Assembly (NCBI GenBank): GCA_043228905.1
Contig: JBHGNT010000004.1
Location: 8,432,001-8,496,000, forward strand
Origin: Azolla caroliniana
Taxonomy: Eukaryota > Polypodiophyta
DNA length: 64,000 nucleotides
Direction: 5' to 3'
The notes under the pieces were generated by a model. The model worked only from the letters and a program-made list of their open reading frames with translations. It searched no databases and had not been told where the DNA came from. The position numbers and the translations under genes are program-made. Positions 1 through 9,588 of the stretch are shown piece after piece. Numbering within the stretch: position 1 is the stretch's first letter; every line of letters starts with the position of its first letter.

Positions 1-1114
1 CGGCTGATATCAGGTTCAGACGAACCTCCGGAACGTGTCGGATATCCTTCAGCAGCAGCTTGCATCCGGTTGGCGTTGTCAACCACACGTCTCCTATGCC
101 GACAATTCGGCATCTACCTTCATTCCCCATCCGGACACAACCGTGATCACCGGTTGAGTAGGATGAGAAGCATTTCTGGTCTGGGGTAAGGTGGAAGGAT
201 GCTCCAGAGTCGACCACCCAGGTCATCTCATCGCCGGCAAGGTTTAGCTCACTCTCCTCGGTGATGAGCATCAACTCTTCTTCACTTGCCGCGATTGCCG
301 TCGTTCCCTTCCAGTCCGGCCCCGTCCGGTCCCGTGTCTGCTTCGAATCGGTACCGTCAGTTTCCTTGTCTTTTCGGAAGTGCCGATAGTTCTTCTGGAA
401 GTGTCCCGACTTGCTGCAATAGAAGCAAGTAGGCCTCCCCCTTAACTTTGACCGTGTCCCCGACTTTTCCCGGTTCTGGGGGCTACGGTTCCTTTGTCTT
501 CCGCGTTCGGATTTGGTAAGGAGCGCTTTGGAGTTGGAGCTCGTATCATTATCTTTCCAACAAGCCTCCTCATCTAGCAAGCTCGACTTCACTCTTGCTA
601 GGGATAACCGTTTCCCTTCCGGTCCGGCGTTGCCCAAAGTGACAACCAACGTCTCCGAGCTATTTGGGAGGGAACCGAGAAGGAGTAGCACTAGTACCTC
701 ATCGGCGAGAGGTACTTCCAATGATGTTTCCTGGTGGATCAGCCCCTGGAAGGCATTCATGTGCTCCGCCATGCTGGAGCCATCTTGGTACAGGAATCTT
801 ACTAGCTTCCGAAATACCGAAACCTCATTAATAGCATTTTTGTTTTGAAACATAATGCCGATCTTCTCCCAGAGCTCATGAGCCTTGCTCTCTTCATTGA
901 AGTTGTTGTATAGACTCATGTTGATGAAGCACCGTGCCATTGTCTTCATGTGCATCACCTCCCATATCGTGGCGACGATTTTGTCCAGTCTCTTGTCCCT
1001 GAACCGAACCGGCAACCAAAGATCTTTAACCACGAGCATGTCCCTCATCTTCGACTTCCACACCGAATAGTTGGAGCCGGTGAGCTTGAACATGCCTCCA
1101 AACGAATCGTCCAT
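1..1114 (-). CDS. Copia element A: gag and protease start (partial)
   Basis: This is the 5' part of a Ty1/copia polyprotein that runs off the left edge. It starts at the ATG at 1114-1112, just downstream of the primer-binding site, and stays open for 371 codons. The N-terminus (MDDSFGGMFKLTGSNYSVWK) is a UBN2-type gag. A zinc knuckle of the form C-x2-C-x4-H-x4 lies near 365-430, but its last Cys is Tyr, while copy B keeps Cys. A protease active site (WVVDSGASFHLTP) lies near 190-230. The last visible part is the start of the gag/pre-integrase region. Gag packages element RNA and the protease matures the polyprotein. It is one of three related copia gags in the window (see B and D). Whether the rest is intact cannot be seen. 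Confidence 0.85.
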   Translation of the reverse strand, partial: MDDSFGGMFKLTGSNYSVWKSKMRDMLVVKDLWLPVRFRDKRLDKIVATIWEVMHMKTMARCFINMSLYNNFNEESKAHELWEKIGIMFQNKNAINEVSVFRKLVRFLYQDGSSMAEHMNAFQGLIHQETSLEVPLADEVLVLLLLGSLPNSSETLVVTLGNAGPEGKRLSLARVKSSLLDEEACWKDNDTSSNSKALLTKSERGRQRNRSPQNREKSGTRSKLRGRPTCFYCSKSGHFQKNYRHFRKDKETDGTDSKQTRDRTGPDWKGTTAIAASEEELMLITEESELNLAGDEMTWVVDSGASFHLTPDQKCFSSYSTGDHGCVRMGNEGRCRIVGIGDVWLTTPTGCKLLLKDIRHVPEVRLNLISA

Positions 1115-1129
1115 TTTCTGTGTCATTTC

Positions 1130-1141
1130 GCTCTGATACCA
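1130..1141 (-). other. Primer-binding site of copia A (tRNA-iMet type)
   Basis: On the minus strand this reads TGGTATCAGAGC, the standard plant copia primer-binding site complementary to the 3' end of initiator tRNA-Met. It lies 3 nt from the LTR and 15 nt upstream of the gag start. Confidence 0.9.
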
Positions 1142-1144
1142 CTT

Positions 1145-1792
1145 TGACAGGAATACATGCTCCCGATGAACAACGCTCGGCCACAACCAGGTCTAGGATC
1201 AAACACAGAAAACGGGTAATGTACGCATGACACAATGAAGAGAAGAAGAGTACACAGGATGTTAACGTGGAAAAACCCAAACTAGGGAAAAAACCACGGG
1301 AGCCCACAGACTGTAAACTATCACTATATCACAATGTACAATAGTAAAGCACCGAGGCAAGGACCTCGAGCTTGCTATCTTCGCCACATGCGGTGGTTAC
1401 AACAGAGGCAACGACCTCTTCCTCTCTCTCTCTCTCTCTGTACACAGTTACACACTCCAATCTTGCACCAACAAGAATGACCACTTTTTTATCACTAAGT
1501 TTGCCCTAAGTCATATTTATACTAATATGACTTTTTGACTATTTACAAATATAGCCCCGATGGACTCTCAGAAAACATATTTACGAATATGTCCCTTCAT
1601 CCGGTGAGAACTTCTTACCGGGCCTTCACCATCCGGTGAGAACTTCTCATCGGGCCTTCACCATCCAGCTCTTGTCCGGTACTTGTCATCCAGTTCTCAC
1701 CGGGTCTTCCATTGCCGGGTACTCGACATCCCGTTTTTGCTCATCGACACTGTTCTTCTCACTTCTCATCCGGAGGGACCTATTTCCTAACA
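1145..1792 (-). repeat. 5' LTR of copia A
   Basis: The LTR has TG...CA ends (TGACAGGAAT at left, TTTCCTAACA at right). It shares with the LTRs of B, D, L and the solo LTR at 40322 a conserved block with GTTAACGTGGAAAA, a CT-rich run, and a TATA-like GTATAAATATGAC on the minus strand. The upstream part has diverged tandem repeats around 'CCGGGTACTC'. The bases after it (CTCTT, 1793-1797) match the site where a related LTR is uninterrupted near 21640, so CTCTT is the likely target-site duplication. Confidence 0.8.
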
Positions 1793-1965
1793 CTCTTAAC
1801 ATAATATATATCTTTTGTTATCATCACTCTCTCTTTCTCTCTCTCTCCCTGACTCTTTTCTTCTCTCAAGAGTTCTACACTTCCGTTAGTACTAATCCTC
1901 ATCTTTTAGTACTAATTCCTTCTCTGTCTTAATACTTCTCTATCTTAGTACTGCTCCTGACACCA
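1793..1965. repeat. LTR fragment shared with 21490-21655
   Basis: This stretch is, by eye, the reverse complement of 21490-21655. Both contain a CT/AG-rich run and several copies of 'TTAGTACTAA'-like words. Copia A is inserted at its left edge. It leads directly into a plus-strand copia remnant, so it is probably the 3' end of that element's 5' LTR. Confidence 0.6.
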
Positions 1966-1974
1966 TCTTACCCA

Positions 1975-2671
1975 TAATCGAGAATGGTTACATAATTACA
2001 ATCCATTTCATCACCCACTCGAAGTACGCTTCGAAGATAATGGTACCAAGTTAGCTCTTGGAAAAGGTACAATTTATCTGTCAATCAATAATAAATCCAA
2101 AATTACAATCTCGAATGTTTACTTTGTCTTCGGTTTAGCAAAGAACCTATTATTTGTAAGTGAGGCTACATCAACTGGAACGATAATCGAATTTCATTAC
2201 AATTGTGCAATAATTCGTTACAAGTTACCCACCAAAGATATAATTAAAACATGATGTCCGAAGATTGGAAAAGTATATACCCACTAATGATGATGGATCA
2301 TTCACTAGTTGAAGCATATATAGTTTCAAGCCATCAACAAGATGATCAAACGTTGATATGGCACCATCAACTAGGCCACCTACATAAAAAATCAATGAAG
2401 ACAATTCAAACACATAAAATTGTTGAAGGTATACCAACTAAGCCATTTCAATATTTATCTATTTGTGAAAGACGTATTTACGGCAAGCAAAGTACAAGAA
2501 ATTTCCCTCACCATATTCATCAAACCGAGAGGCCACTCCAAATCATCCATTCCGACTTATGCGGGCCGCTACAAATACCTTCAATAACCAATAAATCGAT
2601 ATTTCATTACCTTTATTGATGACTTCACAAGATTGACCATAATTTACTTCATCAAGAGTAAAGACTGGTTT
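1975..2671 (+). pseudogene. Copia E remnant: gag-pre-integrase and integrase start
   Basis: This is a decayed copia pol fragment on the plus strand. Recognisable parts are IWHHQLGHLHKKSMKTIQ (pre-integrase zinc region, about 2356-2410) and HSDLCGPLQIPSITNKS (start of the integrase core with its first Asp, about 2550-2600), followed in another frame by FIDDFTRLTIIYFIKSKD. Upstream protease-region sequence carries several stops. The codon use is AT-rich, unlike the GC-rich Tnt1-like copies in the window, so it is a different and older copia lineage. It breaks off at about 2671, where minus-strand copia C begins. Confidence 0.7.
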
Positions 2672-3200
2672 CACAATAAACTCCTCCTTCCCTCCGGCAT
2701 GGGATGTCTCGTCAGTCCGATCCGTCTCTGCAATGCGTCTAGCTTGTCCGATGACAACACCTTGGTCAACATGTCTGACCCGTTCTCCTCAATATGGATC
2801 TTCGTCAACGAAAAATCTTTATCTTCTACCTTCTCCCGCAGCCAGCGGTATCTCCTCTGGATGTGCTCGGTCCGGGAGTGGTAGGCTGTGTTCTTTGCAA
2901 GGTGGATGGCACTTTGACTATCGTAATAGAGCCAATATTCTGCCTATTGGATCTCTAGCTCTCTAATGAAGTCCTTCGTTTAGATTACTTCCTTGCCAGC
3001 TTCCGCGGTTGCCATGTACTCTGCTTGCATTAACGATAGTGCAACGAACTTCTGCAGCCTCGACTTCCAGGATACGGCTCCTCCTACATATGTCATGATG
3101 TATCCAGATGTAGGTAGACATGCTCGTATTTGCATAAGAAAACATGTCCCAATCGGTCAAGCCTTCTAGTTGGGGTTTACTGGAGCCGAATTAGATGCAC
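2672..3200 (-). pseudogene. Copia C, piece 1: RNase H end
   Basis: The minus strand encodes the C-terminal RNase H part of a Tnt1-like polyprotein, aligned by eye with 9592-10100 (B) and 19372-19698 (D), ending at a polypurine-tract-like sequence at 2672-2700. It has stops and frameshifts. The frame is interrupted by element NA1 at 3200 and resumes at 8308, so 2672-3200, 8308-8622 and 20468-21300 were once one gene. No LTR follows at the left: the sequence jumps into copia E. Confidence 0.7.
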
Positions 3201-3656
3201 TGTTAATCGGCTAATTACTAACTACTACCGATACAGAAGAGTGAACGTCGCTACTCAACGTTCTAACAAGGAATTGTGTTTTACGAACGGAATTATACTA
3301 TATTAATCGGTAATTACCGTGATCGTTACTTAGTTATAAATTAGGAAGCTTGCACTTAACAACATAGACAATAGAAAGAACACAGAATCCGTACATGATA
3401 TTCCTAACTTAAACTTATATTACTAAATAAACGACCTTTCTTACAATGCCTTCGGTTCCCTTTTATAGGTATACCGAAGGTCTTTTCTCATCAAGAACTA
3501 TTCCTACTTACTATCAAGAATTACAAAATTATCTAACTAACTTAGTTCTCTTCGTTCACTGCTGAGTCATTGATCCGAACAGTCGATCCGAACCGACTCC
3601 GTTTTCGACGCTTTCCCACTTGTTCGGTAAAACTGACTGTCCGGGTCCGGGTAACA
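3201..3656 (-). repeat. NA1 3' LTR
   Basis: The minus strand runs TGTTACCCGG...GATTAACA, 456 bp. A TATA box (CCTATAAAAGGGA on the minus strand) lies near 3460-3475. It is almost identical to the LTR at 7848-8302. Confidence 0.9.
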
Positions 3657-3681
3657 CTTGGCACGTCCGTGGGCCAGGACC
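3657..3681. other. NA1 conserved box adjoining the 3' LTR
   Basis: The sequence directly inside the 3' LTR reads, on the plus strand, CTTGGCACGTCCGTGGGCC. A polypurine tract would be expected here and is absent. Closely similar boxes sit in the same place in NA2 (42879) and NA3 (58785-58809). On the plus strand it resembles a gypsy primer-binding site, 2 nt from the LTR. Confidence 0.6.
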
Positions 3682-3700
3682 TTGTCCAGCGAACCCACGC

Positions 3701-5392
3701 CTATTCCTGTAGCTCTTCATCCGAATCGTTCAGAATATCATAAATCGAAGGCTCTTCTGGCCTTGGATGTATTCCATCTATATCTTCCTCTTCATCTGTG
3801 TCACAGTCGTCATTCGGAGCAGGTTTTGAATGTTGTGATTCGGTTGGCTGCTCTGGTTCACTTCTTCCGGGAGTTTGAAGACCAGGAGTCTTGCTGGTTC
3901 TTTCAGCTTCAATTTTATCCAACTGGACGGAAGTGCCTATATCATTTTTGTCGAATTCTTGCATAATACGTTGAATTTCTTCTCTGTAAAATGCCGCAAT
4001 TTCGTCCATATCTTTCATGATATCCTCTTGGATATTGTCAATATCCTTTTGTGCTATTTTAAAAAAACCTGCACCTTGGACTTGACGGTTATTTTTGTCG
4101 GCACGCAATAACTGTAATTCCGCCGCTTGTGCCGTCCATAACTTCCATCCTTGCGCAAGGGATTCATCGATCATTTCCTTTGCTAGGTTTCGATGTTTCC
4201 CTATGATGCGCTGCACTTTGTCCCTAGTGATGCTTGCGACGAATTGAGCGGCTTGCAACTCTTTCCGTAAATCCGTAATAGTGGCTCGGTTTTCACTTTC
4301 AGCCCGCATTAGTTTGGATTCGACTACATATATGTCCAGCCGCCTTTGTTCCGATATCTTCCGAATTTCATTCAGTTGTTGTTCGAATGCCGATTTCTCT
4401 TTGCTCCATTCCTCCTGGTGTTCCGTAATTCTTCTGTTGACTTCTTCAAGACTCCGCTCTTTTTCTGTCAATTGACTTTCCTGTGACACTATATACCTTT
4501 CGAATTCTTCAATTTGTTCGGTATATGTATGGTTGGCCGTCTTAGCTTCTTCCAGATTTTTCTGTAATTCGTTTATTAATTGATTTTTTTCTTCGAGAAC
4601 TTTGTATTGGCCATTCTGAATGGTTTCTATTTGTTGTTCTAATTCTGTAGTTCGAAATACAGCATTGTTGGCCCTTGTTGTTTCTGCTTGTCGTGCTTTC
4701 TCAGCGTCCTCCAATTTCTGCTGCCATTCTGACTCCGACGCCATATGCCGTGCCTGTGTTTCCCATTTGTTTAGACTTTCTTTTAGTTCTTTATTTTCTG
4801 TCTGTATGTTACAAAACTGACGTTTCAGCACCTCCGCCGATGCTGATACACTTTTGTATCTTTCAGCCATATCACTGGCTGCTTTGCGTGCCGTTTCATA
4901 TTCTCTATGAATTTCGACCAGTGCTTCATGTAATGGTGGCATTTCAATAGCCTCCCCTCTATTCTGTGCATTTCTTTTCCGGACGATTTTCTCTATCTCT
5001 GCTTTTTCTTGAGGTTCCAACACTCCTCGTAAGGCCTTCTGTATCATTATTCGGTCATTATGTTCTTGAGCTAGCCGTTCTGATACTTCTGTCAATCTTT
5101 TAGCCAACCATTCAACCAGTTTGTATGAAGTTCCGAACTGTAAAATGGCAGCTAATTCATGTGCTGCTGGTGGAATATCCAAGCACCCATGTGCTTCCCG
5201 AATTGCTACTTTTGAAGATTGTCCTTGTTGAAGTTGTGTCGAAACGTTCTCATCCCCTGGTTTTATTACTTCTGCTACTACATGCGTATTCGAATTTTCC
5301 TTTGTGCGTTGCCTTTTCGGTGCTGAGCCATCACTGTTTTCTGGTTGGAATTGCCGATTAGCCCTTTGTTTAACCCTTGTCCTTTGTCGCAT
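3701..5392 (-). CDS. NA1 second frame: coiled-coil protein of unknown function
   Basis: An intact 563-codon frame. I do not recognise a described family. The N-terminus is basic (MRQRTRVKQRANRQ, with a KRQR stretch near residue 28 that could be a nuclear signal). Residues about 130-400 are heptad-rich and highly charged, typical of a long coiled coil. Residues about 400-470 hold a block (GWKLWTAQAAELQLLRAD) shared with NA2. The C-terminus is Pro- and acid-rich and ends SIYDILNDSDEELQE. The start overlaps the end of the gag-protease frame by 23 nt in another frame, so it may be made by reinitiation or frameshifting. It occupies the place of pol. A role in assembly or trafficking is only a guess. 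Confidence 0.8.
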   Translation of the reverse strand: MRQRTRVKQRANRQFQPENSDGSAPKRQRTKENSNTHVVAEVIKPGDENVSTQLQQGQSSKVAIREAHGCLDIPPAAHELAAILQFGTSYKLVEWLAKRLTEVSERLAQEHNDRIMIQKALRGVLEPQEKAEIEKIVRKRNAQNRGEAIEMPPLHEALVEIHREYETARKAASDMAERYKSVSASAEVLKRQFCNIQTENKELKESLNKWETQARHMASESEWQQKLEDAEKARQAETTRANNAVFRTTELEQQIETIQNGQYKVLEEKNQLINELQKNLEEAKTANHTYTEQIEEFERYIVSQESQLTEKERSLEEVNRRITEHQEEWSKEKSAFEQQLNEIRKISEQRRLDIYVVESKLMRAESENRATITDLRKELQAAQFVASITRDKVQRIIGKHRNLAKEMIDESLAQGWKLWTAQAAELQLLRADKNNRQVQGAGFFKIAQKDIDNIQEDIMKDMDEIAAFYREEIQRIMQEFDKNDIGTSVQLDKIEAERTSKTPGLQTPGRSEPEQPTESQHSKPAPNDDCDTDEEEDIDGIHPRPEEPSIYDILNDSDEELQE

Positions 5393-7787
5393 CTTCTCTG
5401 CTTGTTGTCGATTTGTTGTGCGTCGGAATCCTGACCTTAGTTTTTCCTTTCCTAAACGTTAGCACATTTTGTTTCCAATTTTGTTTGATATTAGCTGTCT
5501 TTAACCATGGTCTCCCCAATAACAAGGGGTATGCTCCTTGTGTTTCTAACTGCAAAATTACTGCCGAAATCTGAAAACTGTGTCCCCCGATTATTACATC
5601 CAGTTGTCGAAGCAAACCAATCGGTCGTACCGTACTTGTATCTGCCATTCGTAACCAAAACGGACATGCTTCCCATTCCGTGATTCCTAGTTTTTCACAT
5701 GTAGCTTTGTTAATCACATTAACTCCCGAGCCTCCATCTATAATCACATTTCCGATTTCTTGCCCGTAAAGTATTACCTTAATCGACGGATTTTGTTCAT
5801 CCATGATCGAAGGGTTATTACTTGGCTGATTGTAGTGTACTGCTATTTGTTCGGAACCTTTATATGCAATTAATTCTGCCACTTTTTTTGTAAACCTTGG
5901 TACTAACTTAAGTAAGCCCGTAAGTGGCAATGACACCTGGCAATCAGCCAACAGTTTCCAAGTTTCTTCCTGTTCCTTATTCCCCAATGACTGTTGTACA
6001 ACGATGTTCTGGTCAATGTTATTGTCTTGTAACATTCGATTCACATTACTTTGATTTGCTTCGTCAACCCATTCTTTTGCCGCCTTCCGAACTTCTTCCT
6101 GAATTTCCCACTCTGATTGTTTGCTTTTGCTGCGTGTCGTTACTTGCTGAACTTCCGGTATTACCATATTAACTGCTGGACCCTTTCCTTTAACCGGACA
6201 TTGATTAGCATAATGGCCTCGTTGTCGACAAATATAACAAGTGGGTACAAATGTTCCACCGGTCTCTCCATGTGCAAATTGGCCGTTATTAAATTGCTGC
6301 TCTTCATTACCACTCGGGTTTTGTTGGTATTGACGTGTAGCTTTTGGTTTGTAAAATCTCTTATTTTTATACCGATTCTGCCTAAATTGTTCGGTATTAT
6401 CATTTGGTTGTGCTACATTTTGTGTTATCCCAAACTCCTGATTTGGCGGAAAATTATTCTGTTGAAACATTTGATTATTTTGTGGAACGATTTGAGTATT
6501 ATGTTGAAAGGTCATATTACCCGGTTGAAATGCCGGATTTGGTTGAAATGTAGAATTCGGTTGCACATTCGGACAGTTCTGTTGAAACCCTTGAAATGGT
6601 GGGTTACCTTGTTGGAAACTTTGATTATTTTGTTGAAAATATTGATTCGGATTCTGTACGAATGGTGGGTTGGATTGAGCAAAACCTGGTTGAAATGCTT
6701 GAGTCACTTGAGTGGGTTGCATATTTTGTTGTGAAAAGATCTGATTTGGCTGTAAAACCGGATTTTGTTGTACATTTTGCTGATTTTGTGAAAAATTATT
6801 ATTTTGATAACCATTGAACAGATTAGTGTTATTTTGGTAACCATTGTCAGTAAAAATTTGTCGTACTAACGCCGTAGTTTTATTAAGCAGATTATATTCA
6901 CATTGTTCCACTGAATGTAATTTTGAATGACATATTGTACAATGTGTTCTTAACGTACATTCAATTGCCGAATGCCCCGTATTTAAACAAGTGGTGCATT
7001 GAACTGCTTGTCGAAATTGTAACTCCTCTATTGTTGGTAATGTACGGTGTAATGCCGACATGTCCATACTCTGAACATTGACCGGTGGTCGACCCATTTC
7101 TATTGCTTTATCAATTACTTGTTCGATAGTCTGATTTCGAAAATCGAACACTTTCAATGTCGTCCTTAATGGTTCTTTTACAGCTTCTAGAAAGACTTCT
7201 TTTAATTCATTATCCGGAATCGGCCTTGAAATCTGAAGCTGTAAGTTCTGAAATCATATCACAAACTGAGATACTGTTTCATTTTTTTCTTGATATAACG
7301 CATAAAATTGCGCAATCAAATCCTTCTGCGGAATTTGTTGATGAAATAATTGTAAAAATTTACTAGTTAACACTTCAAAGGATGGAAATCCTTGAAGACC
7401 GTTCTGCGCAAACCAATTGGCGGAATATCCGTCTAATGATAAGACGAACTCAGCGATTTTTGACTTATCTTCGGCATCTGCCGACAATCGCTGAGCTCCA
7501 TGGTTAATCTCCCATGTCGTTAAGAAATCCCTAACATGTGCTTCCGCATCTGTTCCTTCCCGGAACTTAGAATAAGTATAAGGCATATCGTCCCAAATGT
7601 CGTAAAACGATACCTCTTCCGTCTGTTTTTCGTCTGAAGGTAATTGATCGGATAAGTCAGGAAGTTTCGACCACTTTGTGCTTGATTCCGACTGTTCTTG
7701 CGCAATGAACGCTTCCTGCACTGCCTTCGTAACTGACCTTGTACGAGGGCGCTTACAACTGACCGGTGTTTCCTCTTCATACGACAT
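5370..7787 (-). CDS. NA1 gag-protease polyprotein (one in-frame TGA)
   Basis: One reading frame of 805 codons broken only by a TGA at 7256-7254. The context (…QFVI-stop-FQNLQLQ) suggests an Arg CGA changed to TGA. The order is: Retrotrans_gag-like capsid region (residues about 70-200, AHVRDFLTTWEINHGAQ); a Cys/His cluster (CTTCLNTGHSAIEC, about 245); a long Asn/Gln/Pro-rich linker (about 300-480); a zinc knuckle CYICRQRGHYANQC near residue 520; and a retropepsin-like domain (VIIDGGSGVNVI, active-site Asp, then LLLGRPWL) near residues 660-770. Gag should form particles and package RNA, and the protease should cut the polyprotein. The start at 7787 lies 34 nt after the primer-binding site. The active-site DGG(S) is less usual than DTG or DSG. 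Confidence 0.8.
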
Positions 7788-7820
7788 CCATTCGATTTGT
7801 TCCCTACTTAATTGCAGATG

Positions 7821-7836
7821 TAACCGGGCGTGCCAA
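7821..7836 (-). other. NA1 candidate primer-binding site
   Basis: The minus strand reads TGGCACGCCCGGTTAC, 11 nt downstream of the 5' LTR and before the gag start. It opens with the TGG expected opposite a tRNA CCA end. I cannot match it to a specific tRNA by eye. Its first ten bases equal those of the NA3 3' box read on the opposite strand. Confidence 0.45.
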
Positions 7837-7847
7837 ATTTCTTCTGT

Positions 7848-8302
7848 GTTAATTGGCTAATTACTAACTACTACCGATACAGAAGAGTGAACGTCGCTAC
7901 TCAACGTTCTAACAAGGAATTGTGTTTTACGAACGGAATTATACTATATTAATCGGTAATTACCGTGATCGTTACTTAGTTATAAATTAGGAAGCTTGCA
8001 CTTAACAACATAGACAATAGAAAGAACACAGAATCCGTACATGATATTCCTAACTTAAACTTATATTACTAAATAAACGACCTTTCTTACAATGCCTTCG
8101 GTTCCCTTTTATAGGTATACCGAAGGTCTTTTCTCATCAAGAACTATTCCTACTTACTATCAAGAATTACAAAATTATCTAACTAACTTAGTTCTCTTCG
8201 TTCACTGCTGAGTCATTGATCCGAACAGTCGATCCGAACCGACTCCGTTTTCGACGCTTTCCCACTTGTTCGGTAAAACTGACTGCCCGGGTCCGGGTAA
8301 CA
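7848..8302 (-). repeat. NA1 5' LTR
   Basis: 455 bp with TGTT...AACA ends, nearly identical to 3201-3656. The minus-strand TATA box is near 8105-8120. This is the promoter-bearing LTR for the gag-protease frame. Confidence 0.9.
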
Positions 8303-8307
8303 CACAC

Positions 8308-8622
8308 GTACCCGAAGTGCGTTTCAGGTACTAGAGTATCCACTTGACAGCGACACATTGTTCACTTCCCGGATTGATCATGAACCAATTGATCACTCCG
8401 ATTGCATATCTGATATCCGGTCGCATAAACACCATTGCACACATGAGACTTCTGACTGCAGAGGCATACAATATCTTCATCATTTCTGACTTCTCTGCCT
8501 TTGTTTTCGAGCTCTGCTTTCCGGACAATTTGCAATTTTCCGGAAGTATCGACCTAACCGGCTTAGCATCTGATATGCTGAACCATTGAAGCACCTTTGT
8601 CACGTACTTCTCTTGTGACAAC
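8308..8622 (-). pseudogene. Copia C, piece 2: end of RT, start of RNase H region
   Basis: This is minus-strand copia sequence continuous with 3200 once NA1 is removed. It encodes [17 protein letters not shown]-like sequence, PVRSILPENCKLSGKQS, and RSLMCAMVFMRPDIRYAIGV, with stops at its left end. It ends at 8622, where copia B is inserted. The last five bases, ACAAC, pair with ACAGC at 20468-20472 as the target-site duplication of B. Confidence 0.75.
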
Positions 8623-9588
8623 TGACAGAAACTACACGCTCCCGATGAGCAACGCTCGGCCTCAACCGAGCTTAGAATCATACCCAGAAAACGGGGAATG
8701 AACACACAACACAAAGGTAAGACAAGAGTGCACAAGATGTTTAACGTGGAAAACCTTGAGAGGGAGAAACCACGGAGTCCACTGACTCCAAACTATCACT
8801 ATATCACAATGATTACAATAGTGAGTTCACAGAGGCAACAACCTCGTACTCACGATCTTCGCCACAGGCGGCGGTTACAACAGAGGCAACGACCTCTTCC
8901 TCTCTCTCTCTCTCTCTGTACATTGTTACGCGCTCTCTAGTCTTGCACCAACAAGAATGACAACAACTCTATTCTCTGTTTTCCCTAAGTCATATTTATA
9001 CTAATATGACTTTTCGGCCATTTACAAATATATCCCTTATGGACTCTCAGAAACATATATACAAATATGTCCCTTCATCCGGTGAGCACTTCTCACCGGG
9101 CCTTCAACATTCGGCTCTTGCCGGGTACTCCTCGTCCGGTTCACACAGGTTCTTCCGTAGTTGGGTAGTTCTCATCCGGTTCACACAGGGTCTTCCGTAG
9201 CCGGCTACTCCTCATCCGGCGCTTGCCGGGTACACTACATCCGGTTCTCACGAGGTCTTCCGTAACCGGGTACATAGTTACACACTCCAATATTGCAACA
9301 ACAAGAATGTCCACTTTTTTATCACTAAGTTTGCCCTAAGTCATATTTATACTAATATGACTTTTCGGCTACTTACAAATATAGCCCCGATGGACTCTTA
9401 GAAAACATATTTACGAATATGTCCCTTCATCCGGTGAGTACTTCTCACCGGGCCTTCACCATCCGGCTCTTGCCGGGTACTCGTCATCCGGTTCTCACCG
9501 GGTCTTCCATTGCCGGGTACTCCACATCCGGTTTGCTCATCAATACTGTTCTACTCACTTCCCATCCGGAGGGACCTATTTCCTAACA
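8623..9588 (-). repeat. Copia B 3' LTR with internal duplication
   Basis: TGACAG...CCTAACA ends. At 966 bp it is about 250 bp longer than the 5' LTR, because the segment running from the 'CACCAACAAGAATG' region through the TATA-like stretch to the 'CCGGTGAG' repeats occurs twice (about 8945-9270 and 9285-9588). It looks like a fusion of two LTR copies. Confidence 0.75.

Larger units (their letters stand above)
3201..8302 (-). mobile_element. NA1: gypsy-like LTR element lacking pol
   Basis: This is a complete 5.1-kb LTR element inserted in copia C. The two LTRs (3201-3656 and 7848-8302) differ by two substitutions and one 1-bp gap by eye, so insertion was recent. Sense is minus: 5' LTR at right, gag-protease frame 7787-5370, second frame 5392-3701, 3' LTR at left. 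No reverse transcriptase, RNase H or integrase motif is present in the 4.2 kb between the LTRs. Flanks are TGCAC (3196-3200) and CACAC (8303-8307), an imperfect match to a 5-bp duplication. The element must rely on enzymes from elsewhere. Its lineage is inferred from the gag and protease only. Confidence 0.85.

Noticed and set aside
3657-3681. Reading NA1 as a plus-strand element with this box as its true primer-binding site
   Set aside because: Gag, protease and the LTR TATA box are all on the minus strand, and no purine tract lies by the other LTR either.
6117-6734. A 205-codon plus-strand open frame in NA1
   Set aside because: It is the complement of the Asn/Gln-rich gag linker, giving a Leu/Ile/Trp-rich shadow without homology.
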